64,000 nucleotides of DNA from Flagellimonas olearia (lineage in GTDB: Bacteria; Bacteroidota; Bacteroidia; Flavobacteriales; Flavobacteriaceae), in NCBI RefSeq assembly GCF_009184425.1, contig NZ_WELG01000001.1:1-64000 (forward strand). The letters are read 5' to 3'. The notes below the pieces were generated by a model. The model ran no database searches. It was not told the DNA's origin and was given only the letters and a program-made list of their open reading frames with translations. The position numbers and the translations under genes are program-made. Below are positions 16,603-25,930 of the stretch, piece by piece (positions within the stretch are counted from its first letter, which is position 1; each line of letters starts with the position of its first letter).

Positions 16603-18133
16603 GCATAACAACGTACTCATCCTAGACTTTGGTTCCCAGTACACACAATTGATCGCAAGACGCGTAAGGGAACTCAACATTTACTCAGAAATAAAACCCT
16701 ATAACAAGCTTCCCGAGGATTTATCGGAATACAAGGCGGTTATCCTATCAGGGTCTCCATCGTCCGTGAGGGCAGAGAATGCCCCGCACCCGGATTTGTC
16801 GGAGATCAAGGGCAAGAAACCCTTATTGGGCATCTGCTATGGAGCCCAATACCTGTCCCACTTCAATGGGGGAAATGTGGCACCTTCCGCTACACGGGAG
16901 TATGGCCGGGCCAATCTTTCATTTGTCAAGGAGGGAGAAGACTTTTTGGAAGGTCTGGGTAAAGGAAGCCAAGTATGGATGAGCCATAGTGATACCATTA
17001 AGGAACTCCCTGAAGGAGCTGTTAGACTGGCCAGTACCCATGATGTGGAGAATGCCGCCTATAAAATTGAAGGAGAGACCACCTACGGGATCCAATTCCA
17101 CCCTGAGGTGTACCATACCACAGATGGAGCCAAACTGTTGGAAAACTTTTTGGTGAACATCGCCGGATTGAAGCAAGATTGGACGCCAGATGCCTTTGTG
17201 GAAACCACTGTGGAGGAACTAAAGAAAGAAATAGGGGACGAAAAGGTAATTCTTGGACTTTCCGGAGGTGTGGATTCCAGTGTGGCGGCCATGTTGCTGC
17301 ACAAGGCCATTGGAAGTCATCTCCATTGCATTTTTGTGAACAACGGATTGTTGCGGAAAAATGAGTTCGAAAGTGTATTGGACCAATACGAACACATGGG
17401 GCTCAATGTGAAGGGAGTTGATGCTTCGGCACGCTTTTTGGACGCGTTGAAAGGAGAATCGGACCCGGAGAAGAAACGAAAGATCATTGGAAGGGTCTTT
17501 ATTGAGGTCTTTGATGACGAATCCCACAAAGTGGAAAATGCAAAATGGTTGGCCCAAGGTACCATTTACCCCGATCGGATTGAATCCGTTTCGGCCAGTG
17601 GTGGGCCCTCCGCGGTCATAAAAAGTCACCATAATGTTGGTGGACTTCCAGATTATATGAAGTTGAAGGTTGTGGAGCCTTTGAAGATGCTGTTCAAGGA
17701 TGAGGTGAGAAGAGTGGGGGCAAGCATGGGCATGGAAGATTTCATTTTGGGTAGACACCCCTTCCCTGGTCCCGGATTGGGAATCCGTATCTTGGGGGAT
17801 ATCACCGCCGAGAAAGTGGCCATTTTACAGGAAGTGGATGCCATTTTTATTGATGGATTGAAAAAATGGGGACTTTATGATAAGGTCTGGCAGGCCGGAG
17901 CCATGCTTTTGCCCGTAGATAGTGTAGGGGTCATGGGAGATGAACGTACCTATGAAAAATGTGTGGCCCTGCGAGCGGTGGAAAGTACCGATGGAATGAC
18001 GGCAGATTGGGTGAATTTACCCTATGAATTTTTACAAAAGACCTCAAATGATATAATAAATAAGGTCAAGGGCGTTAATAGAGTAGTGTACGACATTAGC
18101 TCTAAGCCACCTGCAACTATAGAATGGGAATGA
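16601..18133 (+). CDS. guaA: glutamine-hydrolysing GMP synthase
   Basis: A 510-residue cytoplasmic enzyme converting XMP, ATP and glutamine to GMP. The class I amidotransferase domain (residues 1-190) has nucleophile Cys79 in LLGICYGAQ and the FHPEV His-Glu pair. The ATP-pyrophosphatase domain follows with [13 protein letters not shown], and the C-terminal dimerisation domain ends KPPATIEWE. The ATG at 16601 aligns with the usual N-terminus ([18 protein letters not shown]); an upstream TTG at 16586 would add five unsupported residues. Its TGA overlaps the ATG of the LysM gene as ATGA, so it heads a four-gene overlapping cluster. Confidence 0.96.
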   Translation: MHNNVLILDFGSQYTQLIARRVRELNIYSEIKPYNKLPEDLSEYKAVILSGSPSSVRAENAPHPDLSEIKGKKPLLGICYGAQYLSHFNGGNVAPSATREYGRANLSFVKEGEDFLEGLGKGSQVWMSHSDTIKELPEGAVRLASTHDVENAAYKIEGETTYGIQFHPEVYHTTDGAKLLENFLVNIAGLKQDWTPDAFVETTVEELKKEIGDEKVILGLSGGVDSSVAAMLLHKAIGSHLHCIFVNNGLLRKNEFESVLDQYEHMGLNVKGVDASARFLDALKGESDPEKKRKIIGRVFIEVFDDESHKVENAKWLAQGTIYPDRIESVSASGGPSAVIKSHHNVGGLPDYMKLKVVEPLKMLFKDEVRRVGASMGMEDFILGRHPFPGPGLGIRILGDITAEKVAILQEVDAIFIDGLKKWGLYDKVWQAGAMLLPVDSVGVMGDERTYEKCVALRAVESTDGMTADWVNLPYEFLQKTSNDIINKVKGVNRVVYDISSKPPATIEWE

Positions 18134-20274
18134 AAAAATATATCTTACAATTGGGCTTGGCGGTCATTTTTATGACCTCTTTCCAAGCTTTCGCGCAAGA
18201 ATATGCAACACACGCCGTAAAGGAGGGAGAGACCTTACAGAGTATCTCCCAACAATATAGGGTTACGCCTTATAGCATTTTACAGGCCAATAAGGAAATC
18301 AAAAGTGCTTCGGATGTAAAACCGAATATCATTTTGGTGATACCATTGAAGGGCCCTATTGTTCAAAAAGAGAAACCCAAGGAAGAGGAACAGGAAGAAA
18401 TTAAACCCATAGGGTTTACCCGCCACCGGGTACGAAGAAAGGAAACCCTTTTTGGACTCACGCAGAAATACGAGATTACCGAAGAGCAATTGAAACGCTA
18501 TAACCGTGAGTTGTATTCTGAGCCCCTACAAAAAGGAATGGTGCTACAGATTCCCCAATTCCCTGAGATGGACCCGGAAGATGAACGCGAATTGGATTTT
18601 GAAACCTATACCGTTCAGCCCAAAGAGACCCGTTGGAGTATTGCCCATAAATATGGAATTACCGTGGACAGTTTATTGGTCTTGAATCCTGATTTGAGCA
18701 AGACTTCCAATTACTTGGCTGCTGGGCAAGAATTGAAGTTACCCCGTCCCAAAGGAGATAGCTTAAAGGAACAACAAGTGGAACTCTTCACTTCTTATAC
18801 AGTACCTCCCAAAATGACCCTGTACAGTTTGGGCAAGGAATATGGAGTTCCTTCGGATTCCATAGTCAAGTTGAACCCAGAGATCATGGCTCAAGGTGGG
18901 TTAAAAGAAGGAATGGTAATTCGTCTTCCCAAAAAACGTGATACTTCTGGGGAGGTAAACACGGATAATTTCATTTTTTATGAGGTGAAACCCAAACAGA
19001 ACATCTTCAGGCTTACCCAAAACCTAAAGATTTCCCGAGAGGAGCTTTTCCGTTTGAACCCAGATCTGGAGAACGGCCTTAAGGCCGGAATGGTACTTAA
19101 ATTGCCCAAGGAAAGAGCGGAAGGACTACAAGTGAAAAATGCACTGGTATTGGATAAGGTGAATCTGGTGGACAGTATCAATCTTGAAAATAAGCCCAAA
19201 GTGGTCTTTATGTTGCCGTTCAGGTTAGATCGTATCGACCTTAATGATACTAAAAAGACCCAAAGTCAGATTGCTACAAGAAGGGATTTGGCGCTAAGCC
19301 TTGGATTTTATTCGGGAGCCTTGGTTGCCTTGGATTCCATTAAAAAGCTGGGGGTTTCGGTGGATGTGAAAACCTATGATACCGAACTGAGCCAGGCCAA
19401 GGTGAAGGAAATCCTTTTTAGGGAGAACCTACAGGGCGTAAATGCCATTATAGGGCCAGTGGCTGCTGGTGCCCTGAACGAAGTTGCCGTTGTGGCCGCT
19501 TCCAAGAACATACCGGTAATTGCCCCAGTGGCTTCGGATAGTGAGTTGAGCCATAGCAATGTGTTCTTTTCGGTGCCTAGGGAGCAAATACTTCGTGAGA
19601 AGATGCTTTCCTACATGAAAAAAATCCATAATAACGAAAATGTGATCATTATTGCGGATGCAGAACATCAGGTAGCCCATGATTCTATTTTGAGCAAGTT
19701 TCCAGCGGCCCAGATTGCAAAAATCATCGACAATAAATCCTTGCATTTAGATCGGTTTCTATTAAAATTATCTGAAACCAAGGAAAACTGGGTGTTTTTG
19801 GAAACCGACCAGCCCAATATGATTTCCAGTGTGACCTCCATTTTGAACTCGGCCATTACGGAAGACGTTAAGGTGCGTATGTTCACCACGAGCTATAACA
19901 ACAATGCTTATGAGGACGATGCCGTGTCCAACACCCATTTGTCCAACCTAAGATTTACTTACCCCTCATTTTATAGGGAAGCAGGGAACGATTTCTTTAC
20001 CAAAGCGTATCAGAAACGATACAATGGTTTACGACCCGATCGGTATGCGGTCCGTGGGTTTGATATGACCTATGATGTGTTGTTGAAACTGGCGCACAAG
20101 AACAATCTTTTTGAAACTTCCAAGATCATAGGCCAGACGGAATATACAGGAAACAGTTTTGATTATATCAACGATTGGTCGTCTGGGTATTTTAACAGGG
20201 CCTGTTACATCATGGAGTATGATAATCTACAAATCAAAGAAGTGAAACAGGATGACCTCAAAAGTAACCTATAA
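18130..20274 (+). CDS. exported five-LysM protein with periplasmic-binding fold
   Basis: A protein of about 714 residues. A signal peptide (ends FAQ, near residue 22) is followed by five LysM repeats at about residues 24-68, 95-140, 158-205, 222-266 and 280-323, each with the pattern of a Thr/Glu-Thr-Leu start, an Asn-rich turn and a final LxLP. Residues about 350-714 resemble a type-I periplasmic-binding (Peripla_BP_6) fold ([40 protein letters not shown]). LysM binds peptidoglycan, so it is probably wall-bound in the periplasm. By analogy with LpoA, which has a PBP-like domain, it could regulate a murein synthase; that is inference. ATG 18124 is an alternative start. Confidence 0.8.
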   Translation: MKKYILQLGLAVIFMTSFQAFAQEYATHAVKEGETLQSISQQYRVTPYSILQANKEIKSASDVKPNIILVIPLKGPIVQKEKPKEEEQEEIKPIGFTRHRVRRKETLFGLTQKYEITEEQLKRYNRELYSEPLQKGMVLQIPQFPEMDPEDERELDFETYTVQPKETRWSIAHKYGITVDSLLVLNPDLSKTSNYLAAGQELKLPRPKGDSLKEQQVELFTSYTVPPKMTLYSLGKEYGVPSDSIVKLNPEIMAQGGLKEGMVIRLPKKRDTSGEVNTDNFIFYEVKPKQNIFRLTQNLKISREELFRLNPDLENGLKAGMVLKLPKERAEGLQVKNALVLDKVNLVDSINLENKPKVVFMLPFRLDRIDLNDTKKTQSQIATRRDLALSLGFYSGALVALDSIKKLGVSVDVKTYDTELSQAKVKEILFRENLQGVNAIIGPVAAGALNEVAVVAASKNIPVIAPVASDSELSHSNVFFSVPREQILREKMLSYMKKIHNNENVIIIADAEHQVAHDSILSKFPAAQIAKIIDNKSLHLDRFLLKLSETKENWVFLETDQPNMISSVTSILNSAITEDVKVRMFTTSYNNNAYEDDAVSNTHLSNLRFTYPSFYREAGNDFFTKAYQKRYNGLRPDRYAVRGFDMTYDVLLKLAHKNNLFETSKIIGQTEYTGNSFDYINDWSSGYFNRACYIMEYDNLQIKEVKQDDLKSNL

Positions 20275-20656
20275 CGGCAACCTCAGGACCACCTGTGTCC
20301 ATATACGGTCGGGTAACGAGTACATCACCGATGCTCCTGTGGACAACAACGGGAAGGGAGAGGCCTTTTCGCCAACGGATACCGTGGCCACGGGATTGGC
20401 CAATTGCATGATGACCATGATGGGCATCAAGGCTAGGGATATGGAGGTGGATTTGACCGGTTCCACCGCTGAGGTGACCAAGCATATGGCTGCCAATCCA
20501 AGACGGATCTCAAAGATTGAGGTGAAATTGGAGCTGCCGGCCCATGTTTCGGAAAAGCATCGGAAAATATTGGTGCATACGGCCAATACATGCCCTGTAC
20601 ATTACAGTCTTCATCCCGATATTGAACGTGTAATCGATTTTCATTGGGTAAAATAG
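20252..20656 (+). CDS. OsmC family peroxiredoxin-like protein
   Basis: A 134-residue OsmC/Ohr fold protein. The redox cysteine pair is present at Cys52 (GLANCMMTMMG) and Cys114 (ANTCPVHYSL), as needed for thiol-dependent reduction of organic hydroperoxides. The short length and the CPVHYSL ending match the YhfA-like/OsmC subgroup rather than classical Ohr. It overlaps the preceding LysM gene by 23 bases, so translation is probably coupled. The electron donor is unknown; bacillithiol (bshC is in this window) is a conceivable low-molecular-weight thiol partner, but this is speculation. Confidence 0.88.
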   Translation: MTSKVTYNGNLRTTCVHIRSGNEYITDAPVDNNGKGEAFSPTDTVATGLANCMMTMMGIKARDMEVDLTGSTAEVTKHMAANPRRISKIEVKLELPAHVSEKHRKILVHTANTCPVHYSLHPDIERVIDFHWVK

Positions 20657-21177
20657 CAACCATAGGATGTTTGTTGCTCCTTGGTTTTTTGGGTTCTGCA
20701 CAGGAAATTGAGGAGGGTGTCCCTTGGGATGCCGGCAAACGTCTGGTTTGGGCCGATTTTAAGGGGAAAGTGCCCCCGGCAGCCGTTCCTGCCGCCACAA
20801 CGGCCAGTGGCATCAGTTATACCTACTCCGCGAATTTGATGTACCATGAGGTAAAACTGGATTATGAGGTGACCGCCTATTTCTATCCCAATGAATCATG
20901 GTACAAACGTGAGCTCGCTAATGATACCATTTTGAGCCACGAACAGTTGCATTTTGATATTGCCGAGCTCTTTGCCCGCAAGATGCGAAACCGATTGGAC
21001 CGCACTTCCTTTTCCGATAATGTAAAGGCCGAGGTTCGGGAAATCTATCAAGAGATTTTACAGGAACTCAAAGAGTTTCAGGAAGCCTACGATTGGGAGA
21101 CCAACTTTTCCCGAAATGTGGAAAAGCAATTGGAGTGGAACGCCAAAATTGCCAAGGAACTTCAGGTAGTGGAATAA
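20644..21177 (+). CDS. exported DUF922-like protein with HExxH motif
   Basis: A 177-residue exported protein with a signal peptide ending SAQ at residue 20. It opens with WDAGKRLVWADFKGKVP and contains His99-Glu100-Gln-Leu-His103 (SHEQLHFDIAE), a zincin-type HExxH motif, in a helix followed by a long coiled-coil-like C-terminus. This matches DUF922, a family of presumed secreted metallopeptidases. I found no ATG, so the start is TTG at 20644 or a nearby TTG inside the signal; TTG 20644 overlaps the osmC gene by 13 bases. It ends the guaA-led cluster before a palindromic terminator. Confidence 0.75.
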   Translation: MGKIATIGCLLLLGFLGSAQEIEEGVPWDAGKRLVWADFKGKVPPAAVPAATTASGISYTYSANLMYHEVKLDYEVTAYFYPNESWYKRELANDTILSHEQLHFDIAELFARKMRNRLDRTSFSDNVKAEVREIYQEILQELKEFQEAYDWETNFSRNVEKQLEWNAKIAKELQVVE

Positions 21178-21184
21178 TTCCCCA

Positions 21185-21290
21185 ACGAGGGTTCGCGTAT
21201 TTTCCGAAGGAAAATGTATCGAGAACTTGTTTCCAATTCTCGATACGATTTTTTCCGTTGCACGTCAAAAATCACTCGAACCGACGAGCA
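21185..21290 (+). repeat. palindromic intergenic element acting as terminator
   Basis: Two adjacent hairpins fill the gap between the DUF922 and sulfatase genes. The first is a perfect palindrome attttcc-gaa-ggaaaat (21199-21215). The second has a ten-pair stem gtatcgagaa / ttctcgatac (21216-21225 and 21237-21246) followed by a six-T run (21249-21254), a good intrinsic terminator for the guaA cluster. A tail (atcactcgaaccgacg) follows. Similar words (ctcgatac, cactcgaac, attttccttcggaaaat) recur between genes in flavobacterial genomes as I remember them, so this may be a dispersed REP-like repeat; only this copy is in the window. Confidence 0.6.
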
Positions 21291-21301
21291 AACGCCATGT
21301 T

Positions 21302-22930
21302 TTATTTCTTGTATTTATCGATGAACTTCTGGTCCAGTTCCTCGGAATCCTTGTACTTCACCCGCAGGGCCTTTAATTCTTCCTTCAATTCCTCCCGAAT
21401 TTCAGCATAGGCAGGGTCATCGTACACATTTTGCATTTCGTGGGGGTCTTTGGCAAGGTCGTACAACTCCCATTCATCCACATCATGGTAAAAATGAATC
21501 AACTTGTACTGTTTGTTAGCCATACCGTAATGGCGTTTAACCATGTGTTCCGCAGGATATTCGTAATAATGATAATACACATTTTCCCTGTCCCACTGTT
21601 CCAAATTCCCGGTCAAGATGGGCATTAGGCTTTCCCCCTGCATGTCATCCGGAATAGCGGCACCGGCAGCCTCCAAAAAGGTTTGGGCAAAATCCAGGTT
21701 TTGGACCATTTCATCGCTGGTGATACCAGGTTTTATGGTATTGGGCCAACGAATCAATAAGGGCGTTCCAAAGGATTCTTGGTACATGAACCGCTTATCG
21801 AACCATCCGTGCTCACCCAAGTAAAACCCTTGGTCAGACGTATAGACCACCAAGGTATTGTCAGCCAAATTGGTTTTATCCAAATAGTCCAGTACCCGAC
21901 CCACATTGTCGTCCACCGAGGCGATGGTGGCCAGATAATCCTGCATATAGCGTTGGTATTTCCAGCGGGTCTTTTCGGTATCGTCCATATTTGGCCATTT
22001 GGCCTTGAAATCTTCGGCAATGGCATCCAAAATGGGGAGGTACTCCGCTTGTTGTTCCTCGGTGAGGCGCGCCACTTCCCCACGACTGAAAAGCGGTCCG
22101 TTCCTAGGGTCAGTGTTCATGCCCAGCTCATCGGCAAGCTCGGGATAGACCTTGCAGTCGTAGCTGAGGAGCATGTGCTTAAAAATGTTCATCTCGGCGG
22201 TACGAGCCGCGGTGCCCCTACCCGTATAATCATCAAAAAGAGAGGCAGGTTCAGGGATTTCCTTTTCCAGATAGGCCTTGAACTTGTCCGCTTTGGGCCA
22301 CCATGGGCGGTGTGGGGCCTTGTGCAGGTACATCATCAAAAACGGTTTTTCTGGGTCCCGTTTTTGGTCCAGCCACTCCAAGGTCATGTCGGTGATGATG
22401 TCCGAGGCATAACCCATTTTTTGAATGGTATCTCCCTTGGGCGTGATAAAATCCGGATTCATGTAGCGACCCTGCCCGGGTACGATCATAAACTCATCAA
22501 AACCCTTGGGGCTGTTGCCAAAGTGCAACTTGCCGAACATGGCTGTTTGGTAGCCCGCCTTTTGCAGCAACTGCGGAAAAGTGACCTGCGTGGTATCAAA
22601 AGGGGAGATGTTGTCTATTTTTCCATTGATGTGGGTATGCTTTCCGGTCAAAATAGTGGCCCGCGAAGGCGCACAGATGGAGTTGGTGACCGAGGCATTG
22701 GTGAACAACATGCCCTCCTTGGCCAAACGGTCTATGTTGGGGGTCTGTATCAAGGTGGTGTCATAGGCGCTGATGGCTTGGTAAGCATGGTCATCGCTCA
22801 TGATGAACAAGATGTTGGGCCGGGACTTGGTGGTTTCGGCTTTTTGGGTGGACTCTTTGCATCCCATGATAAGGGAAAAACAAAGAAGGGGTAATACGGT
22901 CAATCTTTTTTGCATGGATGGTCTATTCAT
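21302..22930 (-). CDS. exported S1 family sulfatase (lipoprotein)
   Basis: A 542-residue type I sulfatase. Its N-terminus is a lipoprotein signal ending LIMGC (Cys24). Metal ligands Asp46-Asp47 sit in FIMSDDHAY. The formylglycine precursor is Cys86 in C-A-P-S-R (86-90), the cysteine-type signature needing a formylglycine-generating enzyme, not seen here. The MFGKLHFG motif and the C-terminal substrate domain are intact. It resembles GlcNAc-6-sulfatase or polysaccharide sulfatases (S1_11-like); the true substrate, perhaps algal glycan, is inferred. Its ATG is 23 bases after the KtrB stop, so co-transcription with a potassium transporter is likely and odd. ATG at 22915 is an alternative start. 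Confidence 0.88.
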   Translation of the reverse strand: MNRPSMQKRLTVLPLLCFSLIMGCKESTQKAETTKSRPNILFIMSDDHAYQAISAYDTTLIQTPNIDRLAKEGMLFTNASVTNSICAPSRATILTGKHTHINGKIDNISPFDTTQVTFPQLLQKAGYQTAMFGKLHFGNSPKGFDEFMIVPGQGRYMNPDFITPKGDTIQKMGYASDIITDMTLEWLDQKRDPEKPFLMMYLHKAPHRPWWPKADKFKAYLEKEIPEPASLFDDYTGRGTAARTAEMNIFKHMLLSYDCKVYPELADELGMNTDPRNGPLFSRGEVARLTEEQQAEYLPILDAIAEDFKAKWPNMDDTEKTRWKYQRYMQDYLATIASVDDNVGRVLDYLDKTNLADNTLVVYTSDQGFYLGEHGWFDKRFMYQESFGTPLLIRWPNTIKPGITSDEMVQNLDFAQTFLEAAGAAIPDDMQGESLMPILTGNLEQWDRENVYYHYYEYPAEHMVKRHYGMANKQYKLIHFYHDVDEWELYDLAKDPHEMQNVYDDPAYAEIREELKEELKALRVKYKDSEELDQKFIDKYKK

Positions 22931-22953
22931 AAAAATTGTTTCTTGGTCAGGTT

Positions 22954-24294
22954 CTATACTGCCAAATCCTCTCTTCTGTGGGTCCTCTCATTTTTGCCCT
23001 TGTTTTTCAAGAGGGCAAACCCAAACGTCAAAACCCCTACGCGACCTATGAACATCAATATAATGATGAGTATTTTGCCCATAGCGGACAATTCGCCCGT
23101 GATGCCTGTGCTTAGGCCCACGGTGCCCAAGGCCGAAGCCACTTCAAACAGGATTTTGTCAAAACCAAAAGGCTCGGAATAGGTCAGTAGAAAGGTAAAC
23201 AAAAAAATAAGACTGGTGTAGAGGATAAAGGTGGAGGTGGCCACATATAATCTATCAATAGGGATGGTGCGCTTTAAAAAGGACACCTTTCGTTGGCTGA
23301 ACAGTCTACTCTTTAAAACAGAGATCATGGCAGTGAGAGTGGTGATTTTCATCCCCCCAGCGGTTCCCGATGGCGATGCTCCCACATACATCAAAAAGAT
23401 GACCAAGAGCAGAATGGGCAAGGACAAACCTCCCGTGGAAATGGTGTTGAAACCTACTGTGGTCATGGCGGTCATGGCCTGAAAAAAAGATTTCATCAAG
23501 GGACTTCCGGATTCGGCGGTCATCATGGGCTCGGTGGTATAAATCAAAAGGGTTCCCAACCCCAGTAGCACCAAAAAGCCATACACAATGATCTTGGTGG
23601 TAAAGGAAATATGCTTGGACCGGCCGGTGACTCTATACCAAAGGTCCGTGATGACAATAAAACCCAACGATCCAGCAATGGACAGTATAGAAATGGTGAT
23701 ATTGATCCAGGTATTGTTGGAAAGACTTTCAAAACTATCGTTGAAAAGTCCAAACCCGGCCGTACAAAAAGTGGACACACTGTGGAATATGGAAAACCAA
23801 ACGGCCTTGGGACCGGGCATTCCCATTTGGTGGAATGAGATAAAGAACGCCACGGCCCCCAAGGTTTCCATGACCAGGGTGAACACAATCACACTTTTAA
23901 TAAAATCATTGATCTTAATGGTGTTGGGCAGGGTGAATTCGGTGCCAATGATCTTTTGGTGCCAATGGGTAATGCGCTTGGTGGTGAACAAGAGGTAATA
24001 TGTGGTGAGGGTCATATACCCAATGCCCCCGATCTGGATCAGCAACATGATCACTAACTGCCCCAGAAAATTGTAGGAATCATAGATGCTGATGGTGACC
24101 AGTCCCGTGGTGGATATGGCAGATGTGGAGGTAAAAAGATTGTCCAAAAAGGGTATGCGCTCCTTGTGCAAAAATGGCATGGAAAGTAGCACAAAACCTA
24201 AAAAGGCATACAAAAAAAAGCCCCAAACTAGGTTCATTTGGGGCGATTTGCTTATCTGGAACTTAAGGTATCTGGTTTGAAATTTATCCAACAT
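22954..24294 (-). CDS. KtrB/TrkH-type potassium uptake membrane subunit
   Basis: An inner-membrane protein of about 446 residues made of four M1-P-M2 units. The selectivity-filter turns are visible in order: SAISTTGLV, FCTAGFGLF, TTVGFN and GTVGLSTG. The GASPSGTAGGMK loop between the third and fourth units is typical of KtrB. It normally works with a cytosolic RCK subunit (KtrA/TrkA), which is not in this window. The frame is open back to 24381, but a -7 box at 24321-24328 lies inside that extension and the family N-terminus starts near MLDKFQTRYLKF, so I choose 24294. Confidence 0.88.
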   Translation of the reverse strand: MLDKFQTRYLKFQISKSPQMNLVWGFFLYAFLGFVLLSMPFLHKERIPFLDNLFTSTSAISTTGLVTISIYDSYNFLGQLVIMLLIQIGGIGYMTLTTYYLLFTTKRITHWHQKIIGTEFTLPNTIKINDFIKSVIVFTLVMETLGAVAFFISFHQMGMPGPKAVWFSIFHSVSTFCTAGFGLFNDSFESLSNNTWINITISILSIAGSLGFIVITDLWYRVTGRSKHISFTTKIIVYGFLVLLGLGTLLIYTTEPMMTAESGSPLMKSFFQAMTAMTTVGFNTISTGGLSLPILLLVIFLMYVGASPSGTAGGMKITTLTAMISVLKSRLFSQRKVSFLKRTIPIDRLYVATSTFILYTSLIFLFTFLLTYSEPFGFDKILFEVASALGTVGLSTGITGELSAMGKILIIILMFIGRVGVLTFGFALLKNKGKNERTHRREDLAV

Positions 24295-24320
24295 GGTCTT
24301 CAGATTCTGAATAATGGGAT

Positions 24321-24328
24321 CAAAGCTA
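24321..24328 (-). promoter_or_regulatory. -7 box of the KtrB-sulfatase unit
   Basis: On the minus strand TAGCTTTG matches TAnnTTTG and lies 27 bases upstream of the preferred KtrB ATG. No -33 TTG is evident. It supports the shorter KtrB start. Confidence 0.4.
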
Positions 24329-24414
24329 CGATGGAATGTTGACTTTACGGAAATATTCCTTGAAAATCCGTTTCTGCCCATTGATATGATCCGTTATCAG
24401 GAGCTGAAACGGTA

Positions 24415-25164
24415 TTATCTCCCATTGGGAAGTCTCTTGAGCTCCTTTTCAATTTTTTCTTGCATTATGTGCCCTCTACGTACAATGATCTTGGCCATCC
24501 GTCGGGTGCGGTAGGCATAGGAAAGTTCATGGTCGGTCAGTTGGCGAAACTTTTTTGTTTTCAATTCCTCCAAAAATTCAAGCATATCATAATTGCCGAT
24601 ATAGCCGGGATTTTCGTTGTCAAATGGCCTAATTGAATTGATATAACTGCCGTATTCCGTATGATATCTTTTGGATAATTCAGTTTGTATTTTCATATCG
24701 GTGTAGAACTCGGACAAATCTTTTCGTAAACTATCATTGTTGATCAATCGTAAATTACCGGTACTTACGAGTTCTTGGTAGGCTCCATTATCCGCTAGAT
24801 AAAAACCGGTAAATGAGGCAGCTCCTTTTGTGATGGTATTGATAAAATTTGTGGTGTCCACAATGGCATAGGGTGCTTCCATATAGGTTTTGGCAAACCG
24901 TAGATTTTCAATTTTTTCATCAAATTGATTCACATAAATGCGTTGCGTATTAAAAGTTAAGTTTTCCAGATCTGCCAATATGGATATAAGGTAATCTTGT
25001 TCGAGGGCGGTATTTTTACGTCCCTCGTTCCAATTATTGATCCGTAGGGCGATCAAGATACCAATGACCACCAATACGATCTCGCCAAGGGCGTAGAGCA
25101 AGTACTTGGAGAACTTATTCTCGGAGAGCAGCCGTTGCCTGATCTTTCTAAAGAATTTTATCAT
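24415..25164 (-). CDS. DUF6090 family membrane-anchored protein
   Basis: A 249-residue protein with the very characteristic N-terminus of DUF6090: basic MIKFFRKIRQRLLSENK, then a single membrane helix around YALGEIVLVVIGILIALRINNWNE (residues about 25-48). The remaining 200 residues are mostly helical and charged, probably periplasmic. The family is greatly expanded in Flavobacteriaceae and has no known function. It is 30 bases downstream of a small barrel gene on the same strand, so the two may be co-transcribed. Confidence 0.85.
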   Translation of the reverse strand: MIKFFRKIRQRLLSENKFSKYLLYALGEIVLVVIGILIALRINNWNEGRKNTALEQDYLISILADLENLTFNTQRIYVNQFDEKIENLRFAKTYMEAPYAIVDTTNFINTITKGAASFTGFYLADNGAYQELVSTGNLRLINNDSLRKDLSEFYTDMKIQTELSKRYHTEYGSYINSIRPFDNENPGYIGNYDMLEFLEELKTKKFRQLTDHELSYAYRTRRMAKIIVRRGHIMQEKIEKELKRLPNGR

Positions 25165-25194
25165 GGGTCAAGACGGGTGAAATGTTCTTTTGTG

Positions 25195-25755
25195 TCAATT
25201 CAATGGAAATGTCAATCCAACGGCAAACGCGCCCGAATACTGCTCAACAGTGGGCTGATAGAAATAGGTTAGTCCAAGGTCAACATTATTATTTCTACCC
25301 AATTCCAATCCGAGGGAGAAGGGTATATGATAAATGATTCCACTTCTACTGATATATTTAAAAACGGTGGATGTTTCAAATTTTCCAAGGGAAACCCCAA
25401 TTCCTCCTTCCAAATAGGGAGCTACCCAAGGAATTGGTGCCCGAACTCTTACTTTTCCTCCAAGATTAAATGCTTTGGATTCTGCCTTTTCACTGGTTGG
25501 ATTGTTGTTCAAGTCCTTTCCGTTTGAGTTCGTAAATATGACACCGGCATAAGGTCTCAATTCCACCCAAGAAGCCGCCTTCAATATGAGTTCACCTTGA
25601 AGGAAAAAACCACCATCCGCTACATTTCCAACACTGTTATATGGTACACTGATTCCATATCCTATTTGGGCATTTATTGATTTTTCTTTGATGAATTGTG
25701 CTTGGGTCAGGTATGAAGTCAGAAGTAGTATTGAAACAAATAATATTTTTTTCAT
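25195..25755 (-). CDS. small outer-membrane beta-barrel protein
   Basis: A 186-residue exported protein with a signal peptide (MKKILFVSILLLTSYLTQAQ). The mature part is a series of amphipathic strands (NAQIGYGISVPYN, FFLQGELILKAA, YLEGGIGVSLGKF) and ends in AFAVGLTFPLN, close to the aromatic-ended last strand of small outer-membrane barrels (OmpW/OmpA-barrel size). The function is not predictable. The 175-base region upstream (25756-25930) is AT-rich; I see an imperfect -7 (AACCTTTG on the minus strand) and nothing else. Confidence 0.72.
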   Translation of the reverse strand: MKKILFVSILLLTSYLTQAQFIKEKSINAQIGYGISVPYNSVGNVADGGFFLQGELILKAASWVELRPYAGVIFTNSNGKDLNNNPTSEKAESKAFNLGGKVRVRAPIPWVAPYLEGGIGVSLGKFETSTVFKYISRSGIIYHIPFSLGLELGRNNNVDLGLTYFYQPTVEQYSGAFAVGLTFPLN

Positions 25756-25930
25756 AAGGTGCGGACAAAGGTTGGTTTGTGATTAGTTCTGAAGTTTTTC
25801 AATCCGTGAGGTTTAAAGATAGAGAAAGATTTGGATCATTAAATACCAAGTTTATGTTTGGTACGATAGATAGGGCTACTGTTTTGAAAACAATTCGAGA
25901 ACTTGCAGAAACAAATCAATATGAACAAAT

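Noticed and set aside
21779-22894. 371-codon open frame on the plus strand opposite the sulfatase
   Set aside because: The minus-strand sulfatase has a full signature and signal peptide; the plus frame is a codon-bias mirror with no domain.
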